The position numbers were made by a program, and so were the translations under genes. Of a stretch of DNA of 64,000 nucleotides, positions 43,069 through 51,083 are shown in pieces. The notes under the pieces were generated by a model, which did not search any database, had not been told where the DNA came from, and saw only the letters and a list, made by a program, of their open reading frames with translations. The stretch is from NCBI RefSeq assembly GCF_024462815.1, contig NZ_JANGCG010000005.1, forward strand, positions 1-64,000. The letters run 5' to 3'. Every line of letters begins with the position of its first letter. Positions within the stretch are counted from its first letter, which is position 1. This stretch comes from Gemmiger formicilis (lineage in GTDB: Bacteria; Bacillota; Clostridia; Oscillospirales; Ruminococcaceae).

Positions 43069-44073
43069 TTATACCAGCACATCTTTAATCAGCAGGCTCA
43101 GCCCGCCAGTTGCGGAGTGGATGAACTCCACGGCGTCATCGCTGCTGCAAAGCTCTGCGGGAATTTTGATTTCAATGCCGGATTCGGTCTTGAAGCTGCG
43201 GCTTTCCAGCTTTTTGATGCGGGCCGGGGTCACGGTCACGCGGTCGGTCTCCTGCACGCCGGTCTCGGCCAACGCTTCCTCAAATTTCGGCGCAGCTAGG
43301 GGGAAATTCTCCCGGATGCGCTGGCGCACATCCTCCACGGCAATCTGGTTGTCCACGGCCTGATTGCGCACCAGCAGTTCCACGGCGGTCTCGGTGCCGC
43401 CGTCAAATGGGGGCACATCGTCCAGCGCCTCCGGCTCGGGGTAGGCCTCCTTCACAGCGGCCACGGCGGTCTCGCAGACGGCCTTCAGCTTGGCCTTTTC
43501 CTGCAGGGCCTCGGTGCAGCCGAACACCCGGGTGGACAGATAAAAGTCCTTCTTGTCGTCCAGCGTGAACTTCTTCTCGATAAGGCGCACGGTGCCGTTG
43601 GCACGGTCGATGAGGGCTGCTTCGTCCGCCTTGGGGGTGCCGGGCAGCAGGGTGCGCTGGGGCACCATGCTGCTGAACCGGCCGTTGCCCAGCAACTCGG
43701 TGTGGTGGGTGTAGCCGGGGCGGTAGTTGAGCTTGAGTACGCCGTAGAACGGCACGCCGTCCGCGATGAAGTCCACCACGGCCAGATCGCCCGCCGGGAT
43801 GGACTGATACTGAATCATCTGCTCAAAGATAACGCCCGCAATGCGGCGGGACAGGTCGATGAAATCGTTGTTCTGCGCCATCTCCTGCGCAAAGGCGGAG
43901 TCGGGCAGGAACCGGCAGTTCTTGACCTCATCACTGGCAAAGGCACGCTCCAGCGTGGCGGTGTAGTATTCGTACAGGTCGGCGTCCATATCCATGGCGC
44001 GGTCAGACAGCACCGGCTCGGACGCGCCGGGGTCGAGCAGATGCAGCACAACCTGATTGATTTTGACTTCCAT
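43069..44073 (-). CDS. Nucleoid-associated protein (NdpA/YejK family)
   Basis: 334 aa from the ATG at 44073 (AGGAG upstream). Matches the family by its length, the N-terminal MEVKINQVVLHLLD opening and the C-terminal FKTESGIEIKIPAELC block. Family members bind the nucleoid; the Gram-positive ones are poorly studied. Confidence 0.75.
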   Translation of the reverse strand: MEVKINQVVLHLLDPGASEPVLSDRAMDMDADLYEYYTATLERAFASDEVKNCRFLPDSAFAQEMAQNNDFIDLSRRIAGVIFEQMIQYQSIPAGDLAVVDFIADGVPFYGVLKLNYRPGYTHHTELLGNGRFSSMVPQRTLLPGTPKADEAALIDRANGTVRLIEKKFTLDDKKDFYLSTRVFGCTEALQEKAKLKAVCETAVAAVKEAYPEPEALDDVPPFDGGTETAVELLVRNQAVDNQIAVEDVRQRIRENFPLAAPKFEEALAETGVQETDRVTVTPARIKKLESRSFKTESGIEIKIPAELCSSDDAVEFIHSATGGLSLLIKDVLV

Positions 44074-44306
44074 AGAATTACTCCTGACAGATAGTTGTAG
44101 AGGCGTGGCGGGATAGTGGCAGCCCATCCCCGGATGCACTGTAGGGGCCGCATATATGCGGCCCGCAAGTCTGCGGCATATGCCGTAAACCCGCAGCCGG
44201 TGCAACGCCTGCCCCACTTTTTATGACGGCAATTTTATAAGTATACCACAATTTGCCATGTTTGGGTAGGGCCTGCACCGGGCAGAATAGACAAGAGGTG
44301 ATAAAA

Positions 44307-44510
44307 TTGAACAAAAAAGACAAGAATGTGCTGCTCAGCCGCACAGTGCCCAGCCGCCAGAAACAGGTGCAGGAATATCTGGAGGGCCGCAGCCCCGGCA
44401 CAATGCAGCGCTATGCCCCCGATGCCCATGCCGATGCACAGGAGGGCTGGGTGGAAACCGACCAGACCGTGCAGGAGCTTGTACACTGGCGGCAGGAGGC
44501 CACTACCTGA
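44307..44510 (+). CDS. Small hypothetical protein
   Basis: 67 aa if started at TTG 44307, which has AAGAGGTG 7 nt upstream; no ATG fits. Hydrophilic, with a basic N terminus (NKKDKNVLLSRTVPSRQKQV) and acidic C-terminal half. Convergent with the thioesterase gene, 5 nt apart. No family recognised. Confidence 0.5.
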   Translation: MNKKDKNVLLSRTVPSRQKQVQEYLEGRSPGTMQRYAPDAHADAQEGWVETDQTVQELVHWRQEATT

Positions 44511-44515
44511 CAGGT

Positions 44516-44911
44516 TTACTCCCCTGCCGTCAGCTTGCTGTTTGCCTTGCTGGTGAAGCGCTCCTTGTCCACGATGTAGCGCTCATGGGTGGCGGAGGCA
44601 ACCTCGGTCACATCGTCATAGACGCGGGCGGTAAAGCGCAGACGCCGGTCCTCCACGGCGGTCAGCGTGCAGTCGCACTGCACAACCATACCCACTGGGG
44701 TGGGCGCGGTGTGGGCCAGCGTCAGCGCCGTGCCGACGGTGCTCTGGTCCAGCTCCAGCTCAGCGGCAATGGACTGCCAGCAGGTTTTTTCAATCAGCGC
44801 AGCCACGGCGGGGGTGGCCAGCACAGGCAGCTCTCCGCTGCCGAGAGCGTTGGCGGTGTTTTCGGTGGTGACACGCAGTGCGGCGTGCCCGTGGATGCCG
44901 GGGGTTAGCAT
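44516..44911 (-). CDS. Hotdog-fold thioesterase (FlK-like)
   Basis: 131 aa from the ATG at 44911, 8 nt from AGGAG (an ATG at 44917 is also possible). Pattern VLATPAVAALIEKTCWQSI and TPVGMVVQCDCTL is typical of the FlK-like thioesterases, whose fluoroacetyl-CoA-specific member is the best studied; in gut Firmicutes the substrate is unknown and probably a short acyl-CoA. Confidence 0.75.
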   Translation of the reverse strand: MLTPGIHGHAALRVTTENTANALGSGELPVLATPAVAALIEKTCWQSIAAELELDQSTVGTALTLAHTAPTPVGMVVQCDCTLTAVEDRRLRFTARVYDDVTEVASATHERYIVDKERFTSKANSKLTAGE

Positions 44912-45066
44912 AGACATTTCTCCTACTCTGGCGTTTTGGACTTTATTTATATAATAGCACATCCGCGGGAAAGTGAGAAGGGTATACAGAAAAGAAAGCA
45001 CTGTGCAGAAATACTTTTCTATTTCTACTTTTTTTGCCGCTTTTCTATTTTTTATTCATCCTACTC

Positions 45067-45095
45067 TTGCACTTTCGTTACAATTCCGCTATACT
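45067..45095 (+). promoter_or_regulatory. Promoter of the NCS2 permease gene
   Basis: TTGCAC (45067-45072), 17-nt spacer, TATACT (45090-45095). Transcription would start near 45102, leaving an ~80-nt leader with an attenuator. Confidence 0.75.
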
Positions 45096-45110
45096 GTAAG
45101 GGATAAACAA

Positions 45111-45155
45111 GGAGGCTGTAGTGTTTAAGCAAAAACAGACAGTCTCCCTTTTTTT
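45111..45155 (+). promoter_or_regulatory. Leader attenuator upstream of the permease
   Basis: GGAGGCTGT (45111-45119) pairs with ACAGTCTCC (45139-45147), followed by CTTTTTTT. A terminator within the 5' leader, starting ~10 nt after the predicted transcription start, implies control by premature termination. No purine riboswitch core or clear PyrR anti-antiterminator is recognisable. Confidence 0.6.
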
Positions 45156-45181
45156 CGGCCATTATAGAGGAGGATATATTT

Positions 45182-46510
45182 ATGGCAGAGAAAATCGACT
45201 ACTCGAAGGGCATCTATGATGCCAAACAGCTGGGCACGCCCAAGATGCTGATTCTGGGTGCACAGCATATGTTCGCCATGTTTGGCGCAACCGTGCTGGT
45301 GCCTCTGCTGACCGGCCTGAGCGTCAGCACCACGCTGCTGTGCGCCGGTCTGGGCACGCTGCTGTTCCACTTTTTGTGCAAGGGCAAGGTTCCTGCATTC
45401 CTGGGCTCCAGCTTTGCCTACCTGGGCGGCTTTACCATCGTGACCAACGGCGGCGCCAACCCGGAGAATCTGCCCTACGCCTGCGCGGCTGTGGCGCTTT
45501 CCGGTCTGGTCTACGTGGTGTTCAGCGCGCTGATCTCCGCGTTCGGCATCCGTAAAATGATGCGCTTCTTCCCGCCGGTCGTTACCGGCCCCATTATTAT
45601 TGCCATCGGCCTGATCCTGGCCCCGAGCGCCATCTCCAACTGCCAGTCCAACTGGCTGCTGGCCTTTGTGGCACTGGCAACCGTTATCATCTGCAACATC
45701 TGGGGCAAGGGCATGGTTAAGATTCTGCCCATCCTCATCGGTGTGCTGGTTGCCTACGCGGTTGCTCTGCTGACCGGCGCCATCGACTTCCAGGCCATCG
45801 GCGAGGCAGCCTGGTTCGGCATCCCCCTCCACAAGGACTCTATGGGTCTGTTCGCCATGGACGGCAGCGAGACCTTTATCAGCGCGGTGTTCACCATCGT
45901 GCCCATTGCGCTGGCGACCATGATGGAGCACATCGGCGATATTGCCGCCATCAGCGCCACCACCGGCAAAAACTACATCCGCGACCCGGGCCTGAACAAG
46001 ACCCTGCTGGGCGACGGCCTTGCCACCGCGATGGCCGGCCTGCTGGGCGGCCCCGCCAACACCACCTACGGCGAGAACACCGGCGTTCTGGCCCTGACCA
46101 AGATCTACGACCCGCTGGTCATTCGCATTGCGGCAGTCTTTGCCATGATCCTGAGCTTCTGCCCCAAGTTTGAGGCCATCATCAACACGATTCCCGCCGG
46201 TATCGTGGGCGGCATCAGCTTTGTGCTGTACGGTATGATTTCCGCCATCGGCGTGCGCAACGTTGTGGAGAATAAGGTGGACTTCACCAACTCCCGCAAC
46301 CTGATTATCGCCGCCGTCATTCTGGTCTGCGCACTGGGCTTCAACTCGGTGGGCGGCGTCACCTTTGCCGTGTTCGGCGTGAATATCAACCTGTCCGGTC
46401 TGGCCATTGCCGCCATCGCCGGCATCCTGCTGAACGCCATCCTGCCTGGCAACGATTACGAGTTTGACGAGGGCAGCAACGAGCCCGAGGCCGCCAGCCT
46501 GCGCGTATAA
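45182..46510 (+). CDS. NCS2 uracil/xanthine permease
   Basis: 442 aa, GAGGAGG upstream of ATG 45182. Fourteen-helix UraA fold with GAQHMFAMFGATVLVP, the family signature around TTYGENTGVLALTKIYDP, and the substrate-binding Glu in TMMEHIGD. The balance of motifs (TYGENTG, EHIGD) is closer to uracil than to xanthine carriers, but specificity is not certain. Controlled by the leader attenuator. Confidence 0.88.
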   Translation: MAEKIDYSKGIYDAKQLGTPKMLILGAQHMFAMFGATVLVPLLTGLSVSTTLLCAGLGTLLFHFLCKGKVPAFLGSSFAYLGGFTIVTNGGANPENLPYACAAVALSGLVYVVFSALISAFGIRKMMRFFPPVVTGPIIIAIGLILAPSAISNCQSNWLLAFVALATVIICNIWGKGMVKILPILIGVLVAYAVALLTGAIDFQAIGEAAWFGIPLHKDSMGLFAMDGSETFISAVFTIVPIALATMMEHIGDIAAISATTGKNYIRDPGLNKTLLGDGLATAMAGLLGGPANTTYGENTGVLALTKIYDPLVIRIAAVFAMILSFCPKFEAIINTIPAGIVGGISFVLYGMISAIGVRNVVENKVDFTNSRNLIIAAVILVCALGFNSVGGVTFAVFGVNINLSGLAIAAIAGILLNAILPGNDYEFDEGSNEPEAASLRV

Positions 46511-46533
46511 GAGTTAAGGAAGGAACCGCTGCA

Positions 46534-46887
46534 ATGACTGCATCCGATTTTACAAAGCTGCATCTGCAATACAAGGCAGAGCAGGCAGAGGGCGAGGTTC
46601 CGGCCGTCATTGAGCACGACTTCCCGGGCGGGCGAATGGTGGACCACTACTTCGTCACCCCCTCCCCCGCCTTCTGGGCGGATGAGGGCGTCAAAAGTCT
46701 GGACGGCGTTTCCGGCATCCTGTTCCTGCAGCAGCCAGACGGTGTGCCGTGGAAGATTCTGGTCCATGAGCCGAGCATGATTCGCGAGGTTGTCTTTGAC
46801 TTCCCCGAGGAGGAAATGCACAAAATGCTGGCCGACAGCGGCGTAATCCTGCCCGGCGAGCCCGGCTTTACCCCCATCACCGATTAA
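46534..46887 (+). CDS. Hypothetical protein, 117 aa
   Basis: ATG 46534 with AAGGAA upstream, 23 nt after the permease, so probably co-transcribed. Soluble, acidic, with several aromatic residues; no signal peptide, no recognisable domain. Followed by a terminator. Confidence 0.6.
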   Translation: MTASDFTKLHLQYKAEQAEGEVPAVIEHDFPGGRMVDHYFVTPSPAFWADEGVKSLDGVSGILFLQQPDGVPWKILVHEPSMIREVVFDFPEEEMHKMLADSGVILPGEPGFTPITD

Positions 46888-46891
46888 CCCC

Positions 46892-46930
46892 TCCCCCAGC
46901 TGTGGATTTCCCGCAGCCGGGGGATTTTTT
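46892..46930 (+). terminator. Terminator of the permease operon
   Basis: TCCCCCAGCTG / CAGCCGGGGGA stem followed by six Ts, 5 nt past the stop codon. Between here and the arsR promoter at 47121 are only repeat-like GC-rich and AT-rich blocks. Confidence 0.85.
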
Positions 46931-47120
46931 GTTGCTGAGTTCTCAGCAAACTCTCTTTACCGGGTAACCCCGCCGGGGCGTTGAGGACGCCGCCCCCTAC
47001 AGCTCGTCCAATCCATTTTGTTTTCGCCCCGCGGGGCGAAAACTCCACCAAATTTATTATTTATTATCTATTATTTGCCCAAGAACCTGCATCCCGGGGC
47101 TACTTTTTTGTATTCCCCTA

Positions 47121-47168
47121 TTGACAATACTTACTATATGCTGTATCATATGAACAAACGAACATATG
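47121..47168 (+). promoter_or_regulatory. Promoter and operator of the metal-efflux module
   Basis: TTGACA (47121-47126), 17-nt spacer, TATCAT (47144-47149). CATATG occurs at 47147-47152 and 47163-47168, overlapping the -10 and start region, the usual place for an ArsR-family repressor. Confidence 0.7.
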
Positions 47169-47182
47169 AAAGGATGATGACG

Positions 47183-47539
47183 ATGGCTGAGGCCGAAAAA
47201 ACGCCCGAGAGCGCACAGCTGGACGAGGAAGCCCTGCGCCGCTTGCAGGACGATTTGCCCAATGATGAGGTGCTCTATGACCTTGCTGAGCTCTTTCGTG
47301 TTTTTGGCGATTCAACGCGCATCAAGATTTTGTATGCCCTGTTTGAGAGCGAGCTCTGTGTTAACGATATTGCGCAGGTTGTGGGTATATCCCAAAGCGC
47401 AGTCAGCCATCAGCTGCGGCTGCTGAAATCCAGCAAGCTCGTCAAGTTCCGCCGCGAGGGCAAAGCGATGTTCTACTCACTGGACGATGACCATGTCCGC
47501 AGTATGATTGCGCTGGGCATGGAGCACACCGAGGAGTAA
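47183..47539 (+). CDS. ArsR/SmtB-family metal-sensing repressor
   Basis: 118 aa from ATG 47183 (AAAGG 9 nt upstream; ATGs at 47174 and 47177 are alternatives). Winged helix with ELCVNDIAQVVGISQSAVSH and the metal-box-like CVND on helix alpha-3; the C-terminal tail DDDHVRSMIALGMEHTEE provides the alpha-5 His/Asp/Glu pattern of zinc/cadmium sensors. First gene of the operon with an HMA protein and P1B-ATPase; expected to repress it until metal binds. Confidence 0.88.
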   Translation: MAEAEKTPESAQLDEEALRRLQDDLPNDEVLYDLAELFRVFGDSTRIKILYALFESELCVNDIAQVVGISQSAVSHQLRLLKSSKLVKFRREGKAMFYSLDDDHVRSMIALGMEHTEE

Positions 47540-47596
47540 CCGCACTTCCAACCAAGCTGCCTATAAAATTTACAGATAAAAAAGGAGAACCCCGCC

Positions 47597-47812
47597 ATGC
47601 AGAAGAAATTTAAAATTGAAGTGGATTGCGCCAACTGCGCCGCTAAAATTGAGACCGCCGTCAAGGCTCTGCCCGGCGTCAAAAACGCCAGCGTCAGCTT
47701 TATGGCCCAGAAAATGCTGCTGGAGGCCGATGACGACAAGTTTGACGCCGTGCTGAAGGACGCCATCAAGGCCGCCAAGAAGGTCGAGCCCGATTTCGAG
47801 ATTGAGCTGTAA
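47597..47812 (+). CDS. Heavy-metal-associated (HMA) domain protein
   Basis: 71 aa, a single ferredoxin-like HMA domain with metal-binding CANC (residues 11-14), AAGGAG upstream. Normally such domains are fused to the N terminus of the ATPase; here the ATPase lacks one and this separate protein probably delivers metal to it. Confidence 0.88.
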   Translation: MQKKFKIEVDCANCAAKIETAVKALPGVKNASVSFMAQKMLLEADDDKFDAVLKDAIKAAKKVEPDFEIEL

Positions 47813-47884
47813 GCACAGGTAAAACGCCCAAGCGGCCCATCCCGGCGATGGGCTGTTTTTATACCCAAAATGGAGGTTATATCC

Positions 47885-49747
47885 ATGACAAAGAAACAAA
47901 AAAAGACGCTGAAGCGCATTATCATTGCGGCGGCGCTTATGGTGGTGTTGGCACTGCTGTTCCACTTTGTGCCGCTGCCGTGGTTTGTGCAGCTGGTGCT
48001 GTGGCTTGTGCCCTATCTGGTCATTGGCCATGACGTGCTGCGCAAGGCGCTTATGGGCATCAAGAGCCGCGAAATCTTTGACGAAAACTTCCTGATGGCG
48101 GTTGCCACGGTGGGCGCTATGGCCTGCGGCGAGTACACCGAGGGCGTGGCCGTTATGCTGTTCTACCAGATTGGCGAGCTGTTCCAGTCCTACGCGGTCG
48201 GCAAAAGCCGCGCCAGCATTTCGGCGCTGATGGACATCCGCCCCGACAGCGCCAATCTGGAGGCCGAGGACGGCACCGTGACGGTGGTTGACCCCGATGA
48301 TGTAGCCATCGGCTCGACGATTGTGGTCAAGCCCGGCGAGAAAATCCCGCTGGACGGCGTGGTGCTCTCCGGTGAATCCACGCTGAATACCGCTGCCCTG
48401 ACCGGCGAGAGCCGCCCGCGCACCGTGCGCCCCGGCGATGAGGTCATCAGCGGCTGCGTGAACGCCGACAGCGTGCTGCGCGTAAAAACCACTACGCTGT
48501 ACGGTCAGTCTACGGTGGCAAAAATCCTCGATCTGGTGGAAAATTCCAGCTTGAAGAAGTCTCCCATCGAGAACTTTATCACCAAATTTGCCCGCTACTA
48601 CACCCCCGCCGTCTGCATCGGCGCGCTGGTGCTGGCCATTGTGCCACCGCTGTTCCTGGGCGGCTGGCTCGACTGGATTATGCGCGCACTGACCTTCCTG
48701 GTTATCAGCTGCCCCTGCGCGCTGGTCATCTCGATTCCCCTCACCTTCTTCGGCGGCATCGGCGGCGCGTCCAAGTGCGGTATCCTCGTCAAGGGCGGAA
48801 ACTATCTGGAGGCCCTCTCCAAGACCGGTGTTGCCGTGTTTGACAAGACCGGCACCCTGACGAAGGGCGTTTTCAAGGTCACCAAAGCTGTCCCGGCGGA
48901 CGGCGTGACCGAGACCGAGCTGCTGGAAAGCGCCGCCCTGGCGGAGAGCTTCTCCAGCCATCCCATCAGCAAGAGCCTGCGCGAGGCCTGCCCTGGGCTG
49001 GACGCCCGCCGCGCCTCGGATGCGCAGGAAATCGCCGGTCACGGCGTCAAGACGCTGGTGGACGGTCATACCGTGCTGGCCGGCAACGCCCGCCTGATGG
49101 AGAGCGAGGGCGTGGCCTACACTGCCGCCGAGGGCGCGGGCACCATCGTCTATGTAGCCCGTGAGGGACAGTTCCTCGGCTCTATCCTGATTTCCGATGA
49201 GGAGAAGCCCACCGCAAAGGCCGCCATGCAGGGCCTGCAGGCGCAGGGCGTGCGCACCGTTATGCTGACCGGCGACACCCCCGCCGTGGCCGAAGCCGTG
49301 GCGAAGGACCTTGGCATTGACGAGGTTCACGCCGGACTGCTGCCCGCGGACAAGGTGGACTGGGTCGAGAAGCTGCTGGCCCAGAAGCCGGAGAAAAAGC
49401 AGTTGGCCTTTGTGGGCGATGGCATCAACGATGCGCCGGTGCTGATGCGTGCCGATATCGGCATTGCGATGGGTGCGCTGGGCTCTGACGCCGCCATTGA
49501 GGCCGCCGACATTGTGCTGATGGACGATGACCCGGCAAAAATTAGCCTTGCCATGCGGATTTCCGGCAAGTGTATGCGCATTGCCTACCAGAACATCGTC
49601 TTTGCGCTGGCCGTCAAGGCGCTCTGCCTGATTCTGACGGCGCTGGGCATCACGAATATGTGGTGGGGCGTCTTTGCCGACGTCGGCGTTATGATTCTGG
49701 CCGTCCTGAACGCCACCCGGATGCTGAGCGTGAAGGAATACCAGTAA
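47885..49747 (+). CDS. P1B-type heavy-metal efflux ATPase (Zn/Cd/Pb type)
   Basis: 620 aa from ATG 47885 (GGAGG upstream). Membrane metal site SCPCALV, phosphorylation site DKTGTLTKG, HP motif region SSHPISKSL, nucleotide-binding GDGINDAP. The last helices carry the KALCLILTALG segment of CadA/ZntA-type pumps rather than the copper-type NxxxxYN/MxxSS. No N-terminal HMA domain. Exports divalent soft metals, regulated by the ArsR protein two genes upstream. Confidence 0.93.
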   Translation: MTKKQKKTLKRIIIAAALMVVLALLFHFVPLPWFVQLVLWLVPYLVIGHDVLRKALMGIKSREIFDENFLMAVATVGAMACGEYTEGVAVMLFYQIGELFQSYAVGKSRASISALMDIRPDSANLEAEDGTVTVVDPDDVAIGSTIVVKPGEKIPLDGVVLSGESTLNTAALTGESRPRTVRPGDEVISGCVNADSVLRVKTTTLYGQSTVAKILDLVENSSLKKSPIENFITKFARYYTPAVCIGALVLAIVPPLFLGGWLDWIMRALTFLVISCPCALVISIPLTFFGGIGGASKCGILVKGGNYLEALSKTGVAVFDKTGTLTKGVFKVTKAVPADGVTETELLESAALAESFSSHPISKSLREACPGLDARRASDAQEIAGHGVKTLVDGHTVLAGNARLMESEGVAYTAAEGAGTIVYVAREGQFLGSILISDEEKPTAKAAMQGLQAQGVRTVMLTGDTPAVAEAVAKDLGIDEVHAGLLPADKVDWVEKLLAQKPEKKQLAFVGDGINDAPVLMRADIGIAMGALGSDAAIEAADIVLMDDDPAKISLAMRISGKCMRIAYQNIVFALAVKALCLILTALGITNMWWGVFADVGVMILAVLNATRMLSVKEYQ

Positions 49748-49762
49748 ACAAGGCATAATAAA

Positions 49763-49799
49763 GGGCGTGTGCGGAACCTGCCGTACACGCCCGATTTTT
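49763..49799 (+). terminator. Terminator of the metal-efflux operon
   Basis: GGGCGTGTGCGG / CCGTACACGCCC with a 6-nt loop, then GATTTTTG; 15 nt after the stop codon. Confidence 0.85.
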
Positions 49800-49867
49800 G
49801 TTTCTGCCGGGATGTCTATCCGATAGCGGTTGTTCGCCGGAAACGCGGAGGGGGCAAGACCCCTCCC

Positions 49868-49925
49868 TACAAGAGCCCCAAAGCCTTCCCCTCCGGGGAA
49901 GGTGGCCCCGCAGGGCCGGAAGGGG
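49868..49925. repeat. REP-like intergenic repeat, family A (partial)
   Basis: CCTTCCCCTCCGGGGAAGG and GGCCCCGCAGGGCC foldbacks, then GGAAGGGGTC; related to the copies at 1709 and 10375. Confidence 0.55.
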
Positions 49926-49942
49926 TCAGCCCGCATGTGCGT

Positions 49943-50641
49943 TTACAGCAGGCTCTCCGGGTCGAGATAAGCCCCATTCCTGCTACATTCAAGGTGCAGG
50001 TGGCTTTCCCCGCTGGCCTCGGCGGGGATGCTGCCCGAGGTGCCCAGAGTGTCGGCGGTGGTTACATCATCCCCAATCTTGACGGTGGCCGCACGCAGGC
50101 CGCAGTAGCGCCAGATAACGCCGTCGGCGTCCATAATTTCCACCACGTTGCCCCACAGCGCGTCCTCACTCACCGCGACAATCCGCCCTGCCTTGGCGGG
50201 ATGCACACTCTCCCCTGCCGGGGCGGCGTAGTCTGCACCGTTGTGGGTGCGCCAGTCGCCCAGTGTGGCGCTGTAGATAAGCTCGTCGCCGCTGTACCCG
50301 GTCAGCGGCTTGGCGTCCCAGATGCCGGGCTTTGTCGCCTGCTGCGGCGGGGCAGTCTGCGCCGCGGCGGGTGTGGGGGCGTCGGTGGCCGCAGGCTTCT
50401 CGGTGGCGGCGGGGGTCTGGGTCGGCTTGGGCACGTCCTGTGCAGGCTTGTCAATGGCGGCATCCGGCTGGGTCCACGTGGTATCGTTCTGCAGGGCCTC
50501 TTTGCGGATGCGCGTCAGGTCGGCCACGTTGTTCACTATGGTGCGCAGCGCCAGAATCCCCGCCGCGGTGGCGGCAAACACCATGGCCAGACAGAACAGA
50601 TACAGCCCCTTTTCCTTGAAAAACTGCTTGATATGGTTCAT
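49943..50641 (-). CDS. SpoIIQ-like LytM/M23 metallopeptidase
   Basis: 232 aa from the ATG at 50641. N-terminal membrane helix (GLYLFCLAMVFAATAAGILAL), a Pro/Ala/Thr-rich spacer, and a C-terminal M23 domain with intact zinc ligands: THNGADY (HxGxD) and SHLHLE (HxHxE). Size and layout match SpoIIQ of clostridia, where the LytM domain retains its zinc site and pairs with SpoIIIAH across the forespore septum. A wall hydrolase role outside sporulation is also possible. Contrast with the two ligand-less M23 proteins at 12034-15276. Confidence 0.75.
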   Translation of the reverse strand: MNHIKQFFKEKGLYLFCLAMVFAATAAGILALRTIVNNVADLTRIRKEALQNDTTWTQPDAAIDKPAQDVPKPTQTPAATEKPAATDAPTPAAAQTAPPQQATKPGIWDAKPLTGYSGDELIYSATLGDWRTHNGADYAAPAGESVHPAKAGRIVAVSEDALWGNVVEIMDADGVIWRYCGLRAATVKIGDDVTTADTLGTSGSIPAEASGESHLHLECSRNGAYLDPESLL

Positions 50642-50786
50642 GCTTCCCATCCTTTTCTTATGAAAATATTGTGTATACCGCTAGTTTGGGCACGTGTGGG
50701 CACTTTATACACAACAAATGAAATACAAATTGTATAATACAAAAGAATAATACAGACTGTTGCAAGCTGGCTGCAAAAATTTTCGT

Positions 50787-50815
50787 TGCATTTCCGCGCA
50801 AAAGCGTGTATTATA
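50787..50815 (+). promoter_or_regulatory. Promoter reading toward prfC
   Basis: TTGCAT (50787-50792), 17-nt spacer, TATTAT (50810-50815). The transcript would carry a leader of about 260 nt before prfC. Confidence 0.65.
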
Positions 50816-50833
50816 TGTTATTGGATTATTATA

Positions 50834-50854
50834 GAGGAGTGTGCCCCGATGTAA
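50834..50854 (+). promoter_or_regulatory. Start-stop minimal frame in the prfC leader
   Basis: GAGGAG (50834-50839), 9-nt spacer, ATG (50849-50851) immediately followed by TAA (50852-50854). A ribosome initiating here would terminate after one codon. Confidence 0.5.
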
Positions 50855-50888
50855 CGCCAACGCATCTCTTATCTACTTATTCTGTTAT

Positions 50889-51060
50889 GGCAGCACCGCA
50901 CAATTCCCGCCTGACGGCTTAAGCACCGCTGCCGCGGCTGCGAAGCACAATCTGCGTTGCAAAAATGCTCGATAATACATCCAGTATTATCTGCGCTTTT
51001 TGCTTAGCAGCTTGTACTTCTCGCTCGCTGCATCGGCACTTAGAATTATGCGGCGTTGCC
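50889..51060. mobile_element. MITE-like element, copy 2 (172 bp)
   Basis: Ends GGCAGCACCGCACAATTC and, from the other side, GGCAACGCCGCATAATTC; flanked by TTAT on both sides (50885-50888, 51061-51064). Nearly identical to copy 1 over both ends; the centre is a short TAATAC/GTATTA foldback instead of copy 1's extra ~110 bp. Its right end is 23 nt from the prfC start codon. Confidence 0.85.
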
Positions 51061-51083
51061 TTATCAAAAACAAGGGAGTTATC

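Larger units (their letters stand above)
50642..51083. other. 442-bp leader region of prfC with a start-stop site and MITE
   Basis: Contains, in order, an AT-rich block, a good promoter (50787-50815), a ribosome-binding site with the two-codon frame ATGTAA (50834-50854), and MITE copy 2 (50889-51060), before the prfC ribosome-binding site. No other gene seen. Confidence 0.6.

Noticed and set aside
45096..45181. Purine riboswitch or PyrR site in the permease leader
   Set aside because: The conserved loop sequences of the purine aptamer and the PyrR-binding loop are not present; only the terminator hairpin is.
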